Of a DNA stretch of 64,000 nt, positions 1 through 11,525 are shown one piece after another. The notes under the pieces are model-generated. The model worked only from the letters and a program-made list of their open reading frames with translations. It made no database searches and was not told the DNA's origin. Within the stretch, counting starts at the first letter, position 1. Each line of letters opens with the position of its first letter. The translations under genes and the position numbers were made by a program. The DNA comes from Polychytrium aggregatum (lineage: Eukaryota; Chytridiomycota; Chytridiomycetes; Polychytriales). Where the stretch lies: contig NW_026516210.1 of the NCBI RefSeq assembly GCF_025602895.1, forward strand, positions 558,001 to 622,000. Reading direction: 5' to 3'.

Positions 1-775
1 TGCTGATGCTGCTGGTCACCATGAGCATCAGGACAACGCTTGCGGCTTGGCCCGTGGCGCCGGTCATGGTTTTGATGTTCATAAATTCTACAGGGATCGG
101 AAGCAAGCGAAACGGTGAATGCCAAGACGAGCTCCTGTCCGTCCCAGCCGACGAGACTCGCTGGACCGATGCCCGGGACCAAAGGCGCCAGCGACCTACC
201 AGCTGCAACCAGCCCATCCGCGAACTGCTGCAGGTGCAAAAAGTTGAACATGTGTGCACCGACATGGACAAAGGTCCAAAAGCATATGCACCAGCCGAGG
301 AGCTTGTGGAACTTGATGTTCTTGTCTATCGGAACCAGTCTGTTGAGCCACGAGCTGCGAATCGAGGAGATGATATTGCGACAGACCGGGAGCAGGATCA
401 GGGTGCAGTTGATTGTTATAGCGGCCGCGGCTCCCCGGGCGACCGGCAGGGACCAGCCAAGCACCGTCCTCATCGTCCGGTAGTTGGCATTGGTGTCGTA
501 AAAGTAGACAATATATCCGAATCTGGCGAGTTGGATGGCAATCCAGGCAACAGCCACAAACTGTGCTGGCCCTGGTGGAGAAGAAAGGCAATGTCAGAGG
601 GACTCGACGCAGCGCGGGAGGGATTCACTGATGCTTCTCGGGACAGTGTCGGGGCTGTGGAATTGCTTCGGGGAGGAGCAGCCATCGCTGGAGCCCGACC
701 TTCGTTGACCATCCAGTTCGAGAAAGTGACCCACGACTTGTGGTGCTTCCTCCTGCGCCCGGGATTGCCGTCCAT
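1..775 (-). CDS. NADPH oxidase, N-terminal part (cut by window edge)
   Basis: Superoxide-producing NOX family enzyme: a membrane flavocytochrome that passes electrons from NADPH across two hemes to oxygen. Exons are 775..700, 571..200 and 87..<1. The phases agree (G|GG and G|AA joins) and the introns are 699..572 and 199..88. The start is MDGNPGRRRK, and the first exon contains FSNWMVNEG, typical of the NOX cytosolic N-terminus. The second exon carries transmembrane segments, the LILLPVCRN motif, and histidines at about residues 114 and 128, spaced 14 apart as in the first heme-binding pair, with AHMFNF just after. The FAD and NADPH domains lie outside the window. The family is clear; the subtype (NoxA, NoxB or NoxC) cannot be decided from this part. 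Confidence 0.85.
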
Positions 776-1551
776 TGCTGGCCTAGGCTGGTTGAAAGCA
801 AGCGACAGACCGGTGGACTGGGCGAGGCAGGCAGACCGCGAGGAATGAGCAGATGCCCAGAGCAGATGCCCAGAGCAGAAAGCCGCTGGCTGCCATCGCC
901 TGGTCGCGGACAAGGCAAAAGAAAGGCCTGGTTGGGTGGATTGGGGGGTGGGCTTCTGTGACACCCAGGACTGGGAAGACCCAACGAACAAGGCCATGCA
1001 AGGGTCCATGGCATGCTCACCACGGGATGCACGGCCTCGGACGCCATGGCATCGGCACTGCGACCCATGCACGCTGGATGCCTTGGCCCGACATCGGTTG
1101 CATTCGCGCAGGCAGCAGATGAGTCCTGCTGCCAGACCAAGGGCACGACCTGCCAGTGCGCTGGGACTCGCTGCTGCCAGCCGTGATCGACTGCACTTCC
1201 GAACTCTGGCCACGGCCACTTGTTTGTTTGCCGTGGTCAATCGAGTCCTCCGAGCTTACCGTGCGGGTGATTGGCCGGGCCACCGCTCTCCACCACGGTG
1301 TCGAGACTGGATCACGGCGGCCTCGTCGAGACAGCCATCCCGTCCCACGCCCGTCCATCGCACCATCGTCAAGACTATACGTCACGACCAACAGCACGAC
1401 GAACAGTCGTTCCCACGACACTGCCGTCTGTCCTGGGCAGGCACATCCGCATCTGATCAATCTTATTCTCGCATCCTCTGCACTGCGGAGGCTGCTTTGT
1501 CAAAAAAAAAAAGTTTCAACCCTGCTGCATCCCCCCATCACTTTCTCTCCC
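776..1551. other. Divergent upstream region, no gene seen
   Basis: Lies between the NOX start (minus) and the next plus-strand gene. Long open frames on both strands show no coding character. A 13-base unit, AGATGCCCAGAGC, is duplicated at about 846-872, and an A-rich run sits at 1502-1512 just before the plus-strand start. Confidence 0.5.
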
Positions 1552-3076
1552 ATGAAGTTTCTCGACAATCTGCTGGGGAAGCGATTCAAGTCGAAAGGAA
1601 GCACCCCTGAGCCCCAGACCGTGCATGCCTCCCAGCTCCTTGACAGCGATCTGGTTGTGGTCGAGTCGCAGCTCAAGATTATCGTACCGGATCCACCCAG
1701 GCTCAAGTCGGCACTAAAGTCGCCGACATCCCGAAGTGGCGGACAAAACTCCCCGCTGTCGCCAAATGACCAGACCTTTGCCGGCTCGCCGCAGCCCCTC
1801 AGTCCCGCAGACAAGAAGAGCATCAAAGGTGTTTCGTTCGACATGGGGAAGGGTCTGGCGCCGTTGCCGGCATGGGTGGGCAAGAAGTCCATGGGCTCGA
1901 TTTTGGATTCCGTCACAGAGGGACCCGCCAAACCCAACCCGAATGCCAACACAGATGTCATTGGCACCGCCAGGCCATCCTGGGCCGATGTCTTCCCCAA
2001 CAACGAGTACGAGACACCGTCGATCCGAAGCTCGACGGGCTCCACGTCGTCTGGACCCAGACGGCGCATGTCGGATGTCGGCCCGGTTTCCAACTACCGA
2101 GCAAGCCTCTTGCAGCGCCAGCAGTTGGACATCAAGGAGGAATCGTCGTCCGCGTTAGTGCCCAACCATATCTCGACATCCAACATCGATCAGGTCGTCC
2201 GCCAAGTCACCATGGTTCCCCACCACGAGTTCTCCTTTTCCAACTACCACTCAACCGTTGCGCTGGGTCCATATTCGCTCCAGCTTGTAAGCTTCATCGC
2301 AACTGGCGAGAAAGACGCTCTAGCCGAGGGAGAGATCGTTGTGGCCCTTGCATGTGCGGGTGCGCTCACACCAGATCCAACCGAGCCAGCAGCTTCAACA
2401 GACCAAATCCAGCACCAAGCCTCTCCAGATCTTGGTCGCTCGGCCATATCGGGGCCTCTCCCTCTGGTGACGCTCGAGTCTCCGCAAGCGGTGATCCCAG
2501 CGTCACTCCCGCAGCCCACGTCTTCGATCCTCTCAGCCCCGCTGGATATGCCACCGTGCTCAACCAATGCCGCGAGCAGCGCAGACCCACAAGCTTCTGG
2601 ATGCACTCGTCCGAGGCTCGATCCGGCCCAGATTTCGCTGGCGTTTGAGTTTTCCATCGAATATTGCGAAAAGCAAACGTACCTGGCGGTAGCACAATAC
2701 CAAGAGCACATAGCTCCCCACTCGCTCCGGTACCGGCTCGAAGTCGATATCAAAAAGGCTTTCCTCAACAACTTGTATCTCAAGTTCAAGGACAGTAAGG
2801 TCGAAGCCACCAGCCATTCCTTCGAACTGTGCGGCAAGGGAACGGCGTCGATCGTGTTAAACGATCAAGGTGGACAGCATCAGGGCATTCTCCCATTTGG
2901 GTATGAGGTGATCAAGGTAATGTAGATGCTGCCTGTTGCGAGTGCGATTGTACGGACCCCTCGTCGAATACTGACGCCATCGCATCTCCTTGCCGATTAA
3001 ATCGCCGTTTGGATTGTGCCAGGTTTTCACACCAACGTCGTCGATCACAAAACTCGACCAAACCCAGCAGACCTAA
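1552..3076 (+). CDS. Hypothetical protein with a PP1-docking-like motif
   Basis: Exons 1552..2916 and 3023..3076 give 472 residues. The intron is 106 nt with donor GTAATG, phase 0, and the tail after it ends in KLDQTQQT. The start MKFLDNLLGK was preferred to in-frame ATGs further upstream because the upstream stretch is not protein-like. The N-terminal half is rich in Ser, Pro and Lys and looks disordered. It contains KGVSF at about residues 92-96, which fits the loose RVxF consensus for protein phosphatase 1 docking. The C-terminal third (about residues 350-470) looks folded, with alternating hydrophobic and charged residues. I do not recognise the family; a PP1 regulatory role is only a guess from the motif. 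Confidence 0.6.
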
Positions 3077-3434
3077 GGCAAGCCGCCGGATAGGGGTCAG
3101 CGGCACAAAACAAAGTGCGCTTGGTGCCATCCTCTCAATATGGCCGGTTTTGCTCTCTTGGAGTGAGCGTCCATTGGACATATTCCATACGGCGGTCGCC
3201 TGACGCACTGTAGTTGCATCCCGGGGCGCATCGATACGATAATTCGGTGGGAATGAGGGACGGGGGACAGAGGTGCCCATCGATACGCTGGGCGATAGAC
3301 GCGCTCGGCCATCAAACCATAACCCGGATATCCAGAGTGACTACTCCAGAGTGACTGCTCCAGAGTGACTGCTGAGGCGAATACACGTATATGAAGGCAA
3401 CGGAAACATACACCACAGATCATCGTCGCGGCGG
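3077..3434. other. Convergent intergenic gap
   Basis: 3' flanks of two converging genes. It holds a short direct repeat of CCAGAGTGACT (about 3335-3371, three copies) and nothing gene-like. Confidence 0.5.
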
Positions 3435-6400
3435 CTATATAGTGAGGCTTTGGAAACTGTTTGCCACGGCTCCAGGGTCGGCGACGTTTCCAATACCACT
3501 GCTCACGCTGTACTCCCAATCGATGACGCAGCTCAAGTTGCGGAAGTTGATGATGTGCGCGAACGCCTCACGCCTGGTGGCGCTTGCCAGTGCCAGCATG
3601 GGCGGCTCCAGCAGCGGCTTGGATGCGACAAGGATACACAGAGAGCGAGCACGCGAGAGCGCAACATTGAGGCGGTTGCGGTGGAAAATGAAATCGAGCT
3701 CCCGCTCCATCCTGTGAGAATTGAGAGCTGCTATCAGGATCGGCATCGCATATGGCTGTTGAAGGAACGCAAGCCACTGCCAGCGCACTAGCTGTCACGA
3801 CAGTCAGTACTCACTGTCCTTCGTGGGAGGTAAATCCGTAGCATACAATGACGATCTCGGCCTGTGGCGAACATGGGCATGGCAGCAGACAACGTCAACC
3901 AGGATCAGTGTCAGGCGTACGGCGGAGCGCCATCGAACAGTACTTCCTCTGGTGGCCTCTGCGTGTGTCCCAACCAGGCTGCCAACACATCATCAAACCA
4001 CTCGCGGACACAGACCTCGTCGCCCTGCATTCGCTCGACTGTATCGATTCGCAAGTCGTTCGGATGGTCAGAAAGGAGGGCCGTGAGCCGCGATCGCTGC
4101 AGTCGGTGAGGAGTCACCACAAAGATCCGGCCGCTGACACCGCAGCTTCGTATGCCTTTCACCATCCCAGCCACGAGCTCCATTTCGGCGTTGACGTGCC
4201 GCTCGTAAGGGGAGAACTCGTCGCCTCTCTTCAGTGCAGGGTGCATCTTGATCGTCACGAGTGGCTTGTCAGCAGTCGAGATGAGCACCAGAAGCTCCGA
4301 GATGCTTGGAGAGATGCTCTGCTGCCCACCGAGTCCGTTGAGGATGGCCTCCTGCATCTCGATCTGCTCGGGCATCATCGGAATAAACTTGATGTCCCTC
4401 GATCGACCGTAGAGAGTCTCGGAGAAGCGACAGAGCTTGGGAACCATGCGAAAGTTTTCCATCAGCATCTGGGTGAACGGGCCAAAATCAGACCCCTTGG
4501 TTGGCAAAAACGACTGGCGGACGACAGACTTGCCGTCGCTGGTGCGCAGGACGCAGTCCATGATCGATCCAAAGAGCAGTGGATCAGAATCGGAGGCTCC
4601 AAAGGCCGGGTAGGAGCCTCGGAGCACAGGCGAGAGCTGCAGATGATCGCCGGCGATGACGAGTCGGACAGGGCCGGGTTTCTTGAGCATGCTGATGGCA
4701 ATGGATGCGTCAGACAAGGGCATTTGCGAGCCCTCGTCGATGATGAGCACATCAAAGTCTCGATCCTTTGGCTCAATCTTGGAGAGTTGCCTGTCCATCG
4801 GTATGTGAGGGATGGAGGTGTGCTCGTTAGCCCGGGCAGTGCGTCTGTGTTGTAGAGCGGGACTCTCCGCCGGTCATCCGTGATTGTAAGCTCGCGGAGG
4901 TGGAAGCAGCCGAGTAGGTGCGCCGCATCCCGGGAATGGTGCGAATGGTGGCAGCGCACGCACTTCTCGACAGCCGAGCAAGGAATAAGAGTGGTTTGGC
5001 AGTTTCTCCTCCTCCCACCCAACCCCACCCTCACCCAAAGGGAACAAAGTCACCGAAACTTGCCATACGGTGGAGCACACAATCGTGTACGCCTTTGACA
5101 GATTCGGCTTGCTCGGGGATCGGCTTTCCCCACCAAGGCGATTGACCTCGATCTGGTTGATCCATTTTTGATTGTTCATGAAGCTGATCGACTTTGCTGC
5201 CTTGAGCAGGGTTTCGAGTTTTTTCTTGTAGTTGTCGATGGCGGCATGAGTGAACGCCGTCATACATATCTTGATAGGCTGTTGACCAGCGCTCAGCTTC
5301 TCGACTATCTCAATCAATCGAATCGTGGACAGCGCGAGAGTGTGGGTTTTGCCGTGGCCAGGAGGTCCCCAAATAAGACTGACGGGTCTCTGCAAAATCG
5401 AGGTGAAGGCATGGCTTTGGGAGGAGAGGAAGGTAAGCGACTTGATATTCATGTCGTTTGGGTCCAGACTGCCTCGCTCTTTGTAGAGACGCTGAATATC
5501 GGCAGCCTTGCTTATGAGTTTGGATGAGTCGATAGATAAGGCACCGACGTCATTCGGATCCCGGACCAGTCGCAGGAACAACGGCGCGCTATCGGGGCTG
5601 GTTGCCGCGGCGTTTTCGATGTCGGTATCGATGAGACTCCTCACGAGCTTCTTAGTGTTGAAGTTGATGAGACTGGTGGAGATACAGGGCCAAAGAGCAT
5701 GGCGGGTTAGTAATGTGCCACGAGGCTCAGGCGACAGGTACGCAGGGCGTGGTGCAGGCTGCAAATGCTGGCCAACCAAAGCGGCCTGCTTGGGAACAGA
5801 TATGCAGCTCGATTACTCGGGACGAGCACGCACCGACGACGCAGATAGAACCGGCCCCCGGCAAACTTGAATCCCCTCACGTCCTTATGCTTGAGTGTGA
5901 CGATGATCGAGTCGGCCCTATTTGAGCCTGGGCTGGACTGTTCCGACATCAACTTGCTGATGGATGAAAAGACCAGTTGTCCTCTCAAATGGCTGTCGCT
6001 CTCGTCCAACTTGAGCCTGTAACTGATCGTGTCCATGTACTTGAGATCATCAAAGTAAAGATCGGCGTCGGTGCCCTCCTTGACCAGGAGCCATCCAAAG
6101 AACTCGGCGTCGTCTTCTTCAATGTATTCCGAGCCTTGGATGAGACGATAGTTGAATGCAAAGTCTTCGTTCGACTTGCTGAAGTACTCGAGTACAATGG
6201 GCTTTGTGTTCTGGCAACGCTCTCGACGCAGTTCCTGAAGCCTGGAGGTCGAGACGGTCGAGTCAGCCGCAATAACGCCACACGATCCGGTCCACCCACG
6301 GCCGAGACATGCAGCCAAGTTAGTCGTGTCCACGCCCTGCACTGATAATAGTGTGGACTGATAGATCAAGGAATTGCTCTCTAGGGCGACATCATGTGGA

Positions 6401-9304
6401 GCAACTTACTCTGTCAACATCTCGAACTGCAGTTACAGCAGGGAACCGGAAAGCAAACCAACATGCTGCGTTAGCAGCTGGAGTGACCATGGGCGTGGAG
6501 AAAGTCGTGTCCCATCGGATGCTCGAGGGGACGTGGCTGCAACACTCTGGCAAATCATGGGGGCGTTTGATACCGCCGACGAGGCCCGCGTGCAGCCAAC
6601 ACCGTGGGAGAAGATCCAGTCGATCACGACAATGCACGAGATACAGAGGAAAGATAGCGCAAGCCCTGTTCCTATGCAGCAAAGCTCAGGTTCCGCCCCC
6701 CCCTCCCCACTATGTCACGCGGGCACACGCTCACCTGGGCCATAAACATCAGCCGGCGAAGATGTGGATCCTTACAAAAGTCGACATAGGTCACATCAAA
6801 GATTGGGGCGGTGTTGAGCAGGATGGACTTGAGTGGCTGATTTTTAGTAGCGCAGTAGCTCTCCAGGCGTCTGCGACACTCTCGCACCAACTGATGGCTG
6901 GCCTCAACTCGGGCCCTGAGGAGCTTCTCGACTCGCGAATAATCATCGGCTTCCCAGGCAGTATAGACTGCGTTGCTTGAGACCGAGACCGTCTCGTCGT
7001 CCTCTTTCTTGCAATCGACCAACAAGTTGAAGCATCGAACGCAATCGTCAATGTCAAAGAATCCAGCGACAGGCAAGGCAAAGAGCTCCCGCACAGCGGT
7101 GCTGAGAGCCACGACGGGGGGCACTAGTCGGTCCAGCCCATTGTTCTGGCTCTTGGAGGAAAGCAAAGAATCCAGGGTCTCGAGAAGCTCGTCCCTTCTG
7201 GCATTGATGTTTTCGCTGTTGTTGCTAAAGTACGACACGTACTTTTGCAGCTGCGGCTTCAGGGTGGTTGAGGCCACTGAGAAGAGGGTGCTGGGCTCAA
7301 AGAGCTCTGGCTGGACGGTGCTCAACAGCACGTCGCTGTGACGAACAAGTGCCCCGATGCAGATGCGTGTGCTTTCGTATGTCTCGCTCTTGGCCTCGTC
7401 GGCAGGAACGAGATCACCTTCGTAGTAGCACGCCGCGTTCACAAGCAGAGAAACAATTTCGTCGTACTCGAATTTGTCAAAGACATAGAACTGCACCGAG
7501 AGGTCCGAATCGGAGGCATTGCCGCTACGATGCAGCTTGGGATCAAGCGATCGAATGACTCTAGCCAGGTCCTTGACAAAACTGGCAAAAAACTGAGTGT
7601 CGTTCTTCTCGGCCACTCTGGAGATGTAAACGGGCCGGGAGCGAGCCTTCGACACCTGGTAGATCGAGTAGTAGAACAGATCCTCGGTGGCTGGGTTGAT
7701 GCCGACGGAGAGATAGACACCCACATCCTCATCCCTGGGGAACAGGAGCGAGCGGGCGCCTAGAACCTCGACGGACGAGCGCCTGGTGGATTCGAGCATC
7801 GGCACATGCAGGACAGGCGATGTGCTGGGAACATCGACAATCTTGAGGATGCGGCAGAGCTCGCCAAAGGCCAAGGCATGCGACTGACTCAGTTGTCTCC
7901 AGGGGGGTGTTGAAGATGACCGACCAGGCTGAAACAGCGAGGCCAAGTCTTCGATCTCAGTTGTCCCGGTCGGCAAGCGCCGGCCACGGCCCTGGTAGCG
8001 TATGATCTGCTTCAGAAAGTCAAAGTCGTGAGACGAGAGGTTGGGGATGGCCGAGAGTGTCTGCTGCGAAACGGCGACTGCTCGACACTCGTCCATGTAC
8101 TCGCAGCCTTGGCAGGCTTCGCGCAGATGCCAGGCGGCCTCGCCGGCGGGTTTGGCCATGATCGAGGGCAGCTGGCGAAACAAAAAGTCTTCGAGGAGAG
8201 GCCTCAGGACGCTGACCGAGAAGCAGCCAGCAGGATCCCGACGAGTAGGGTCGGTCTTGTGAGGAATCCAAACCTCGCCAAAGCCGTCTCGAGCAAGCTC
8301 GATGAGTTGGTCCTGGTACTGGAAGGAAACGCTGCTATCCTTGAGACTGAACTCGGGGCGAGTCTGGGCAAACTCGAGGATCAGGGCCTGGATGGCCAGC
8401 CAGTAGTAGCCGATTTGCACTTGATGCGAGATCTTGACCTTCTTGGAAGACTTGGCGTCGATGATACGCCACTCGATCTTGCATCGCTGCGGCAAGGCTG
8501 GTTTGTCCTGGTCTTTGGACGCAGCCTCGGACGCCGCGGCCGGATCCACTCGGATCTCGATGAAATCAGGCTTGAACGTTCCAAAGCGCACAGGTGGGCT
8601 GCCCCGGGTTTCGAACTCGTTTTCAAAGGCGGGCGAGCTGAACTGGGTGCCGATCATATAATAGTGCAGGCGGTTGTCGGCGAGGATCATGTCGAGCCAT
8701 GTCTGGATGGTGAGATTGCCGCGCTGCTCAGGCACGTTGTAGATCAGCCCGTCCTTTTGGAGAACATCAACGAGGTCTTCCTCCCACTGGGGGGTGGCGT
8801 GGGGCCATTTCAAGCCAGTCAGTCAGGATGTTATTTCGAGAGAGATTGAGAGAGAGATTGAGATTGAGAGAGAGAGAGAGAACCGCAGGACCAAGCAGGG
8901 AAAGCAGTGTGATATCAGCAGCGACTCCCATGGAGCAGACGGCGCCAATGGGCGGGAAAGAAAAGCGAGGGAGCCGACCGAACCGGCCAGAAGCAGACGT
9001 GCTGGTGGCGGCCGGGAGGCGACATCATCATGCATGGTGGGCTCGATGGGCAATATCGGGCATGGCAAAAGGCAGCCCGATGCAGACGCGAACGCACCTT
9101 GACGCCCCGTTTGAACAGGGCCTTCGTCGAAGCAGAAGGCTCAGGGGGAACCAGCCCTGCCAGCTCGGGCGGGGGCAGCGCAGGTCCCTTCGAGGCTTCG
9201 CGGGCTCGGCGATAGGTGCGGGACTTGTGCAGCTGGAGCTCGCAAAAGTGGGTATGGTAGCGCCCGAGGTCGGTTGCGGTGATGTGGTTGCCGTCGGAGG
9301 GCAT
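3435..9304 (-). CDS. RecB-like nuclease fused to SF1 (DNA2/NAM7-type) helicase
   Basis: Exons 9304..9098, 8786..6735, 6426..6410, 6241..5834, 5672..5064, 4790..4016, 3861..3815 and 3711..3435 give 1463 residues, and every splice phase agrees. The N-terminal part resembles TM0106-type RecB-like nucleases: ITATDL near residue 8, KPDF (D143), IIDAK (D179, K181) and HQVQIGYY, then a CQGC..DEC cluster. The C-terminal part is an SF1 helicase: GPPGHGKT (Walker A, about residue 1000), IIDEGSQ (motif II), VERMQGDE (motif V) and RLNVALSRAR (motif VI). The likely role is nuclease-helicase processing of DNA or RNA. Exon 3 is a 17-nt microexon coding FEMLTE. Intron 5 (5063..4791) is GC-AG, and intron 6 has a weak donor, GTCTGT. 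The substrate is unknown. Confidence 0.85.
8838..8882. repeat. GA-rich simple repeat in helicase intron 1
   Basis: Interrupted (GA)n/(GAGATT)n tract inside intron 9097..8787 of the nuclease-helicase gene. Confidence 0.8.
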
Positions 9305-9743
9305 GGCGGGCGATGCGGCGGGCGATGCAAGGAGCGATGCGATGCAAGGAGCGAGGCCGAGCGACGACGGTGGAAGACGGACGGAGGCGGCAGGGGCAGC
9401 AGAGGAGAGCAGCCAAGGCGGGTGGGGGGCACTTCATATCCGGGGGCATCGAGGGGACCAGGCCCCGAGACAACAGCCAGGGGGACAGGCCGGGGCTGGT
9501 GGCGGAGTGCTGTCGGAAGGACGAGCATATATGTGCGATGGGTGCGGGCTTGACAGCTGCACCGGGCGGTGACATTGACATGGGTCGGTGTTCCGTTTCC
9601 ATCGATATGATATTGACACGGCGGCGGTTGACATGATATCGATATGGACGGCGTCGGTATTACAGCGATTCCAAAATGAAATGGGACAGCCCCGTTTTGA
9701 GCTATGACAGTGTTTTTTCTGGAACCTGAATACACCCACCCAC
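9305..9743. other. Region between helicase start and Fanzor relic
   Basis: Upstream of the minus-strand helicase gene. At about 9590-9665 there is imperfect mirrored AT-rich sequence (CATCGATATGATATTGACA and TGACATGATATCGATATGG) that might be a decayed transposon end. No coding signal was seen. Confidence 0.35.
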
Positions 9744-10155
9744 TCATCGCATTCATGGCCAAGCAAGCAAGTCATCGACCAGGCACCGAAGGAGACCGAA
9801 GTGGTGATTGCCTTTGGGAATGCCTCCTGGAAACAGGGGAAGGGATATGCATCCAGTCCCAGGAGACTCAGGTTTGCCAAGTACTTTGAGCAGTTCCACA
9901 ACCACCAGAGACGACCACCAGACCGATCCGTCTCCAAGATCCATGTGTGCTCGGTGAACGAGTTCAACACATCCCAGGTGTGCTCACATTGTCGGGAAGC
10001 CAAGCGACTCGAGAAGGCTGAGTATCTTGATATCGAGAAACCACACTTTGTCCGGAGCTGTGCAAGCTGCCATACGCTGTGGGATCGAGACATCAATGCC
10101 TCAAGGAACATGATCTCGAATCGCACGGCTTGCTCACTGGGCCTACAGTCAGTCA
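9744..10155 (+). pseudogene. Fanzor (eukaryotic TnpB) C-terminal remnant
   Basis: The open frame encodes VVIAFGNASW, then VNEFNTSQVCSHC, FVRSCASC and LWDRDINASRNM. These are the last RuvC-like blocks and the four-cysteine zinc finger of Fanzor/TnpB RNA-guided nucleases. The RuvC-II Glu (NEF), the RuvC-III Asp (RDINA) and the CxxC pairs are intact. The N-terminal half, including the first RuvC Asp and the wedge domain, is absent. The frame runs on without a stop into low-complexity sequence, so this is a truncated relic and not a working gene. It sits between the helicase promoter and the first Nudix gene. No guide-RNA scaffold or clear terminal repeat was identified. Confidence 0.75.
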
Positions 10156-10566
10156 GCGGGGTTCAGACATCTGAAGCCAGGAAGGAGCTGTCCTGTTTCT
10201 CTCTGGACCGACTGGAAACCCATGTCCCCGCTGCGCCGATGCAAATCTCGCCTCGGGACCCCTGTCCGCATGCCTGCCTGCAGATATGCAGTTGCACCTG
10301 CGATTGCACCTGCGGCTCGGCGGCTCCATCTGCCCGCATGCCTGCATGCCCGCCGCCCAGTTCACATGCCCGCAGCTCCGCGGTCAGATGCGGTGACGGC
10401 GTCGCTGGTCCCGCTGTTCTGGTCTGCTCGTTCGCTCGCCCGCCATCTCATCAACCCGCACATCACCGCCATCATCATCGGCCTGGGCCCAGCAGCACCC
10501 AGTCCCAGCCCCAGCCCACTCCCTCCACTGCTCTGCTTGCTTGCATCCCCCCCCCAGTGGTCCGCC
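10156..10566. other. Upstream region of first Nudix gene
   Basis: Low-complexity sequence rich in GCCTGC and CCAGC words. Possibly the 3' end of the decayed element plus the Nudix promoter. No TATA box was found. Confidence 0.4.
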
Positions 10567-11525
10567 ATGAATTGGAGGTCGGCCCAGTCCAAGCTCCTGC
10601 GTGCCGGTCCGCTGCATCGTGCAAATGGCGGCCATGTCTCGCTCTCTCCTGCTCGTCTGCACTCGACCACCCAAGGCGGCGCCCTTGCCTTCCCCGAATT
10701 CAACGATGCAACTCTCGGTCTGTTTCGGGAGCGCCTGTCGCTGAGCCTGAGGCAGGCGCCCAAGGTCCGGTGGAAGTATGACGAGTCTAGAGGCCCGCTC
10801 CGGAAGGCCTCCGTGCTGGTGCCGTTCTGCACCCGCAGCGGAGAGCCATCCGTCCTGTTCACTGTCCGGAGCAAGAATCTCAAGAAACACCGAGGCGAAG
10901 TCAGGTGAGATCCGGGCTATGCGATCCCGCATCGTCTGCAAGCCCGCCATCCAAGTCGTGCTCCTGCTGCTGATCCTATGCGCCTGAGTGCGTTCCCGGG
11001 GATGCTGTCGGCAGTCAGCCCAGGAGCCGGCGTTGCTCCGAGCTCCGGGAGCGGCTGATCGTTGATCATAACGCTGATGCCCGCCTGCTTTGCTCTGGTC
11101 TTCTCTGCTCTCTGGTCTGCGACAGCTTCCCTGGAGGCATCCAGGACGAAACAGACCCGTCGCTGGAGTCGACTGTGCTGCGAGAGACGTTTGAGGAGGT
11201 CGGGATCCAGCCATCAAGCATCTCGATTTTAGGACGATTGACACCGCTTCCTGACCGCACAACCACAATCGAGGTGACGCCGTACGTCGGCTTTCTGGGC
11301 GAGATTGATCCGCGGGAACTCGACTACAACCACGACGAAGTCTCGGAAGTCTTCACGATGGGCATGGAGGAAGTTCTCGACGCAAGGCGGCGCAAGGTCG
11401 TTGAGTTCCGGGGCTCGCCTGGCATCCGCGGGATCGAGTGGATCAAAGACGACAAGCGCATTTGGGGGCTGTCGGCATACATCCTGCATCAAACCCTGAA
11501 CGTCCTGCTCGACACGAAGCTATAG
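10567..11525 (+). CDS. Nudix hydrolase, CoA-pyrophosphatase-like (copy 1)
   Basis: Exons 10567..10904 and 11126..11525 (phase 2 join) give 245 residues. The protein should cleave CoA or a similar nucleoside diphosphate derivative, as NUDT7/NUDT8/Pcd1 do. The start MNWRSAQSK opens a basic, Ser-rich stretch that looks like a mitochondrial presequence; in-frame ATGs further upstream lie in low-complexity sequence. The core has RKASVLVPF, LFTVRS and KKHRGEV, then SFPGG and RETFEEVG, the Nudix box of the CoA-active subgroup. The intron falls between the GEV strand and the FPGG loop. Copy 2 follows 1.3 kb downstream on the same strand with its intron at the same point, so the pair is a tandem duplication. 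Confidence 0.85.

Noticed and set aside
1156-1551. In-frame N-terminal extension of the gene at 1552
   Set aside because: The open frame is by chance; it is Arg/Ser-rich, and an A-rich run lies just before the preferred ATG.
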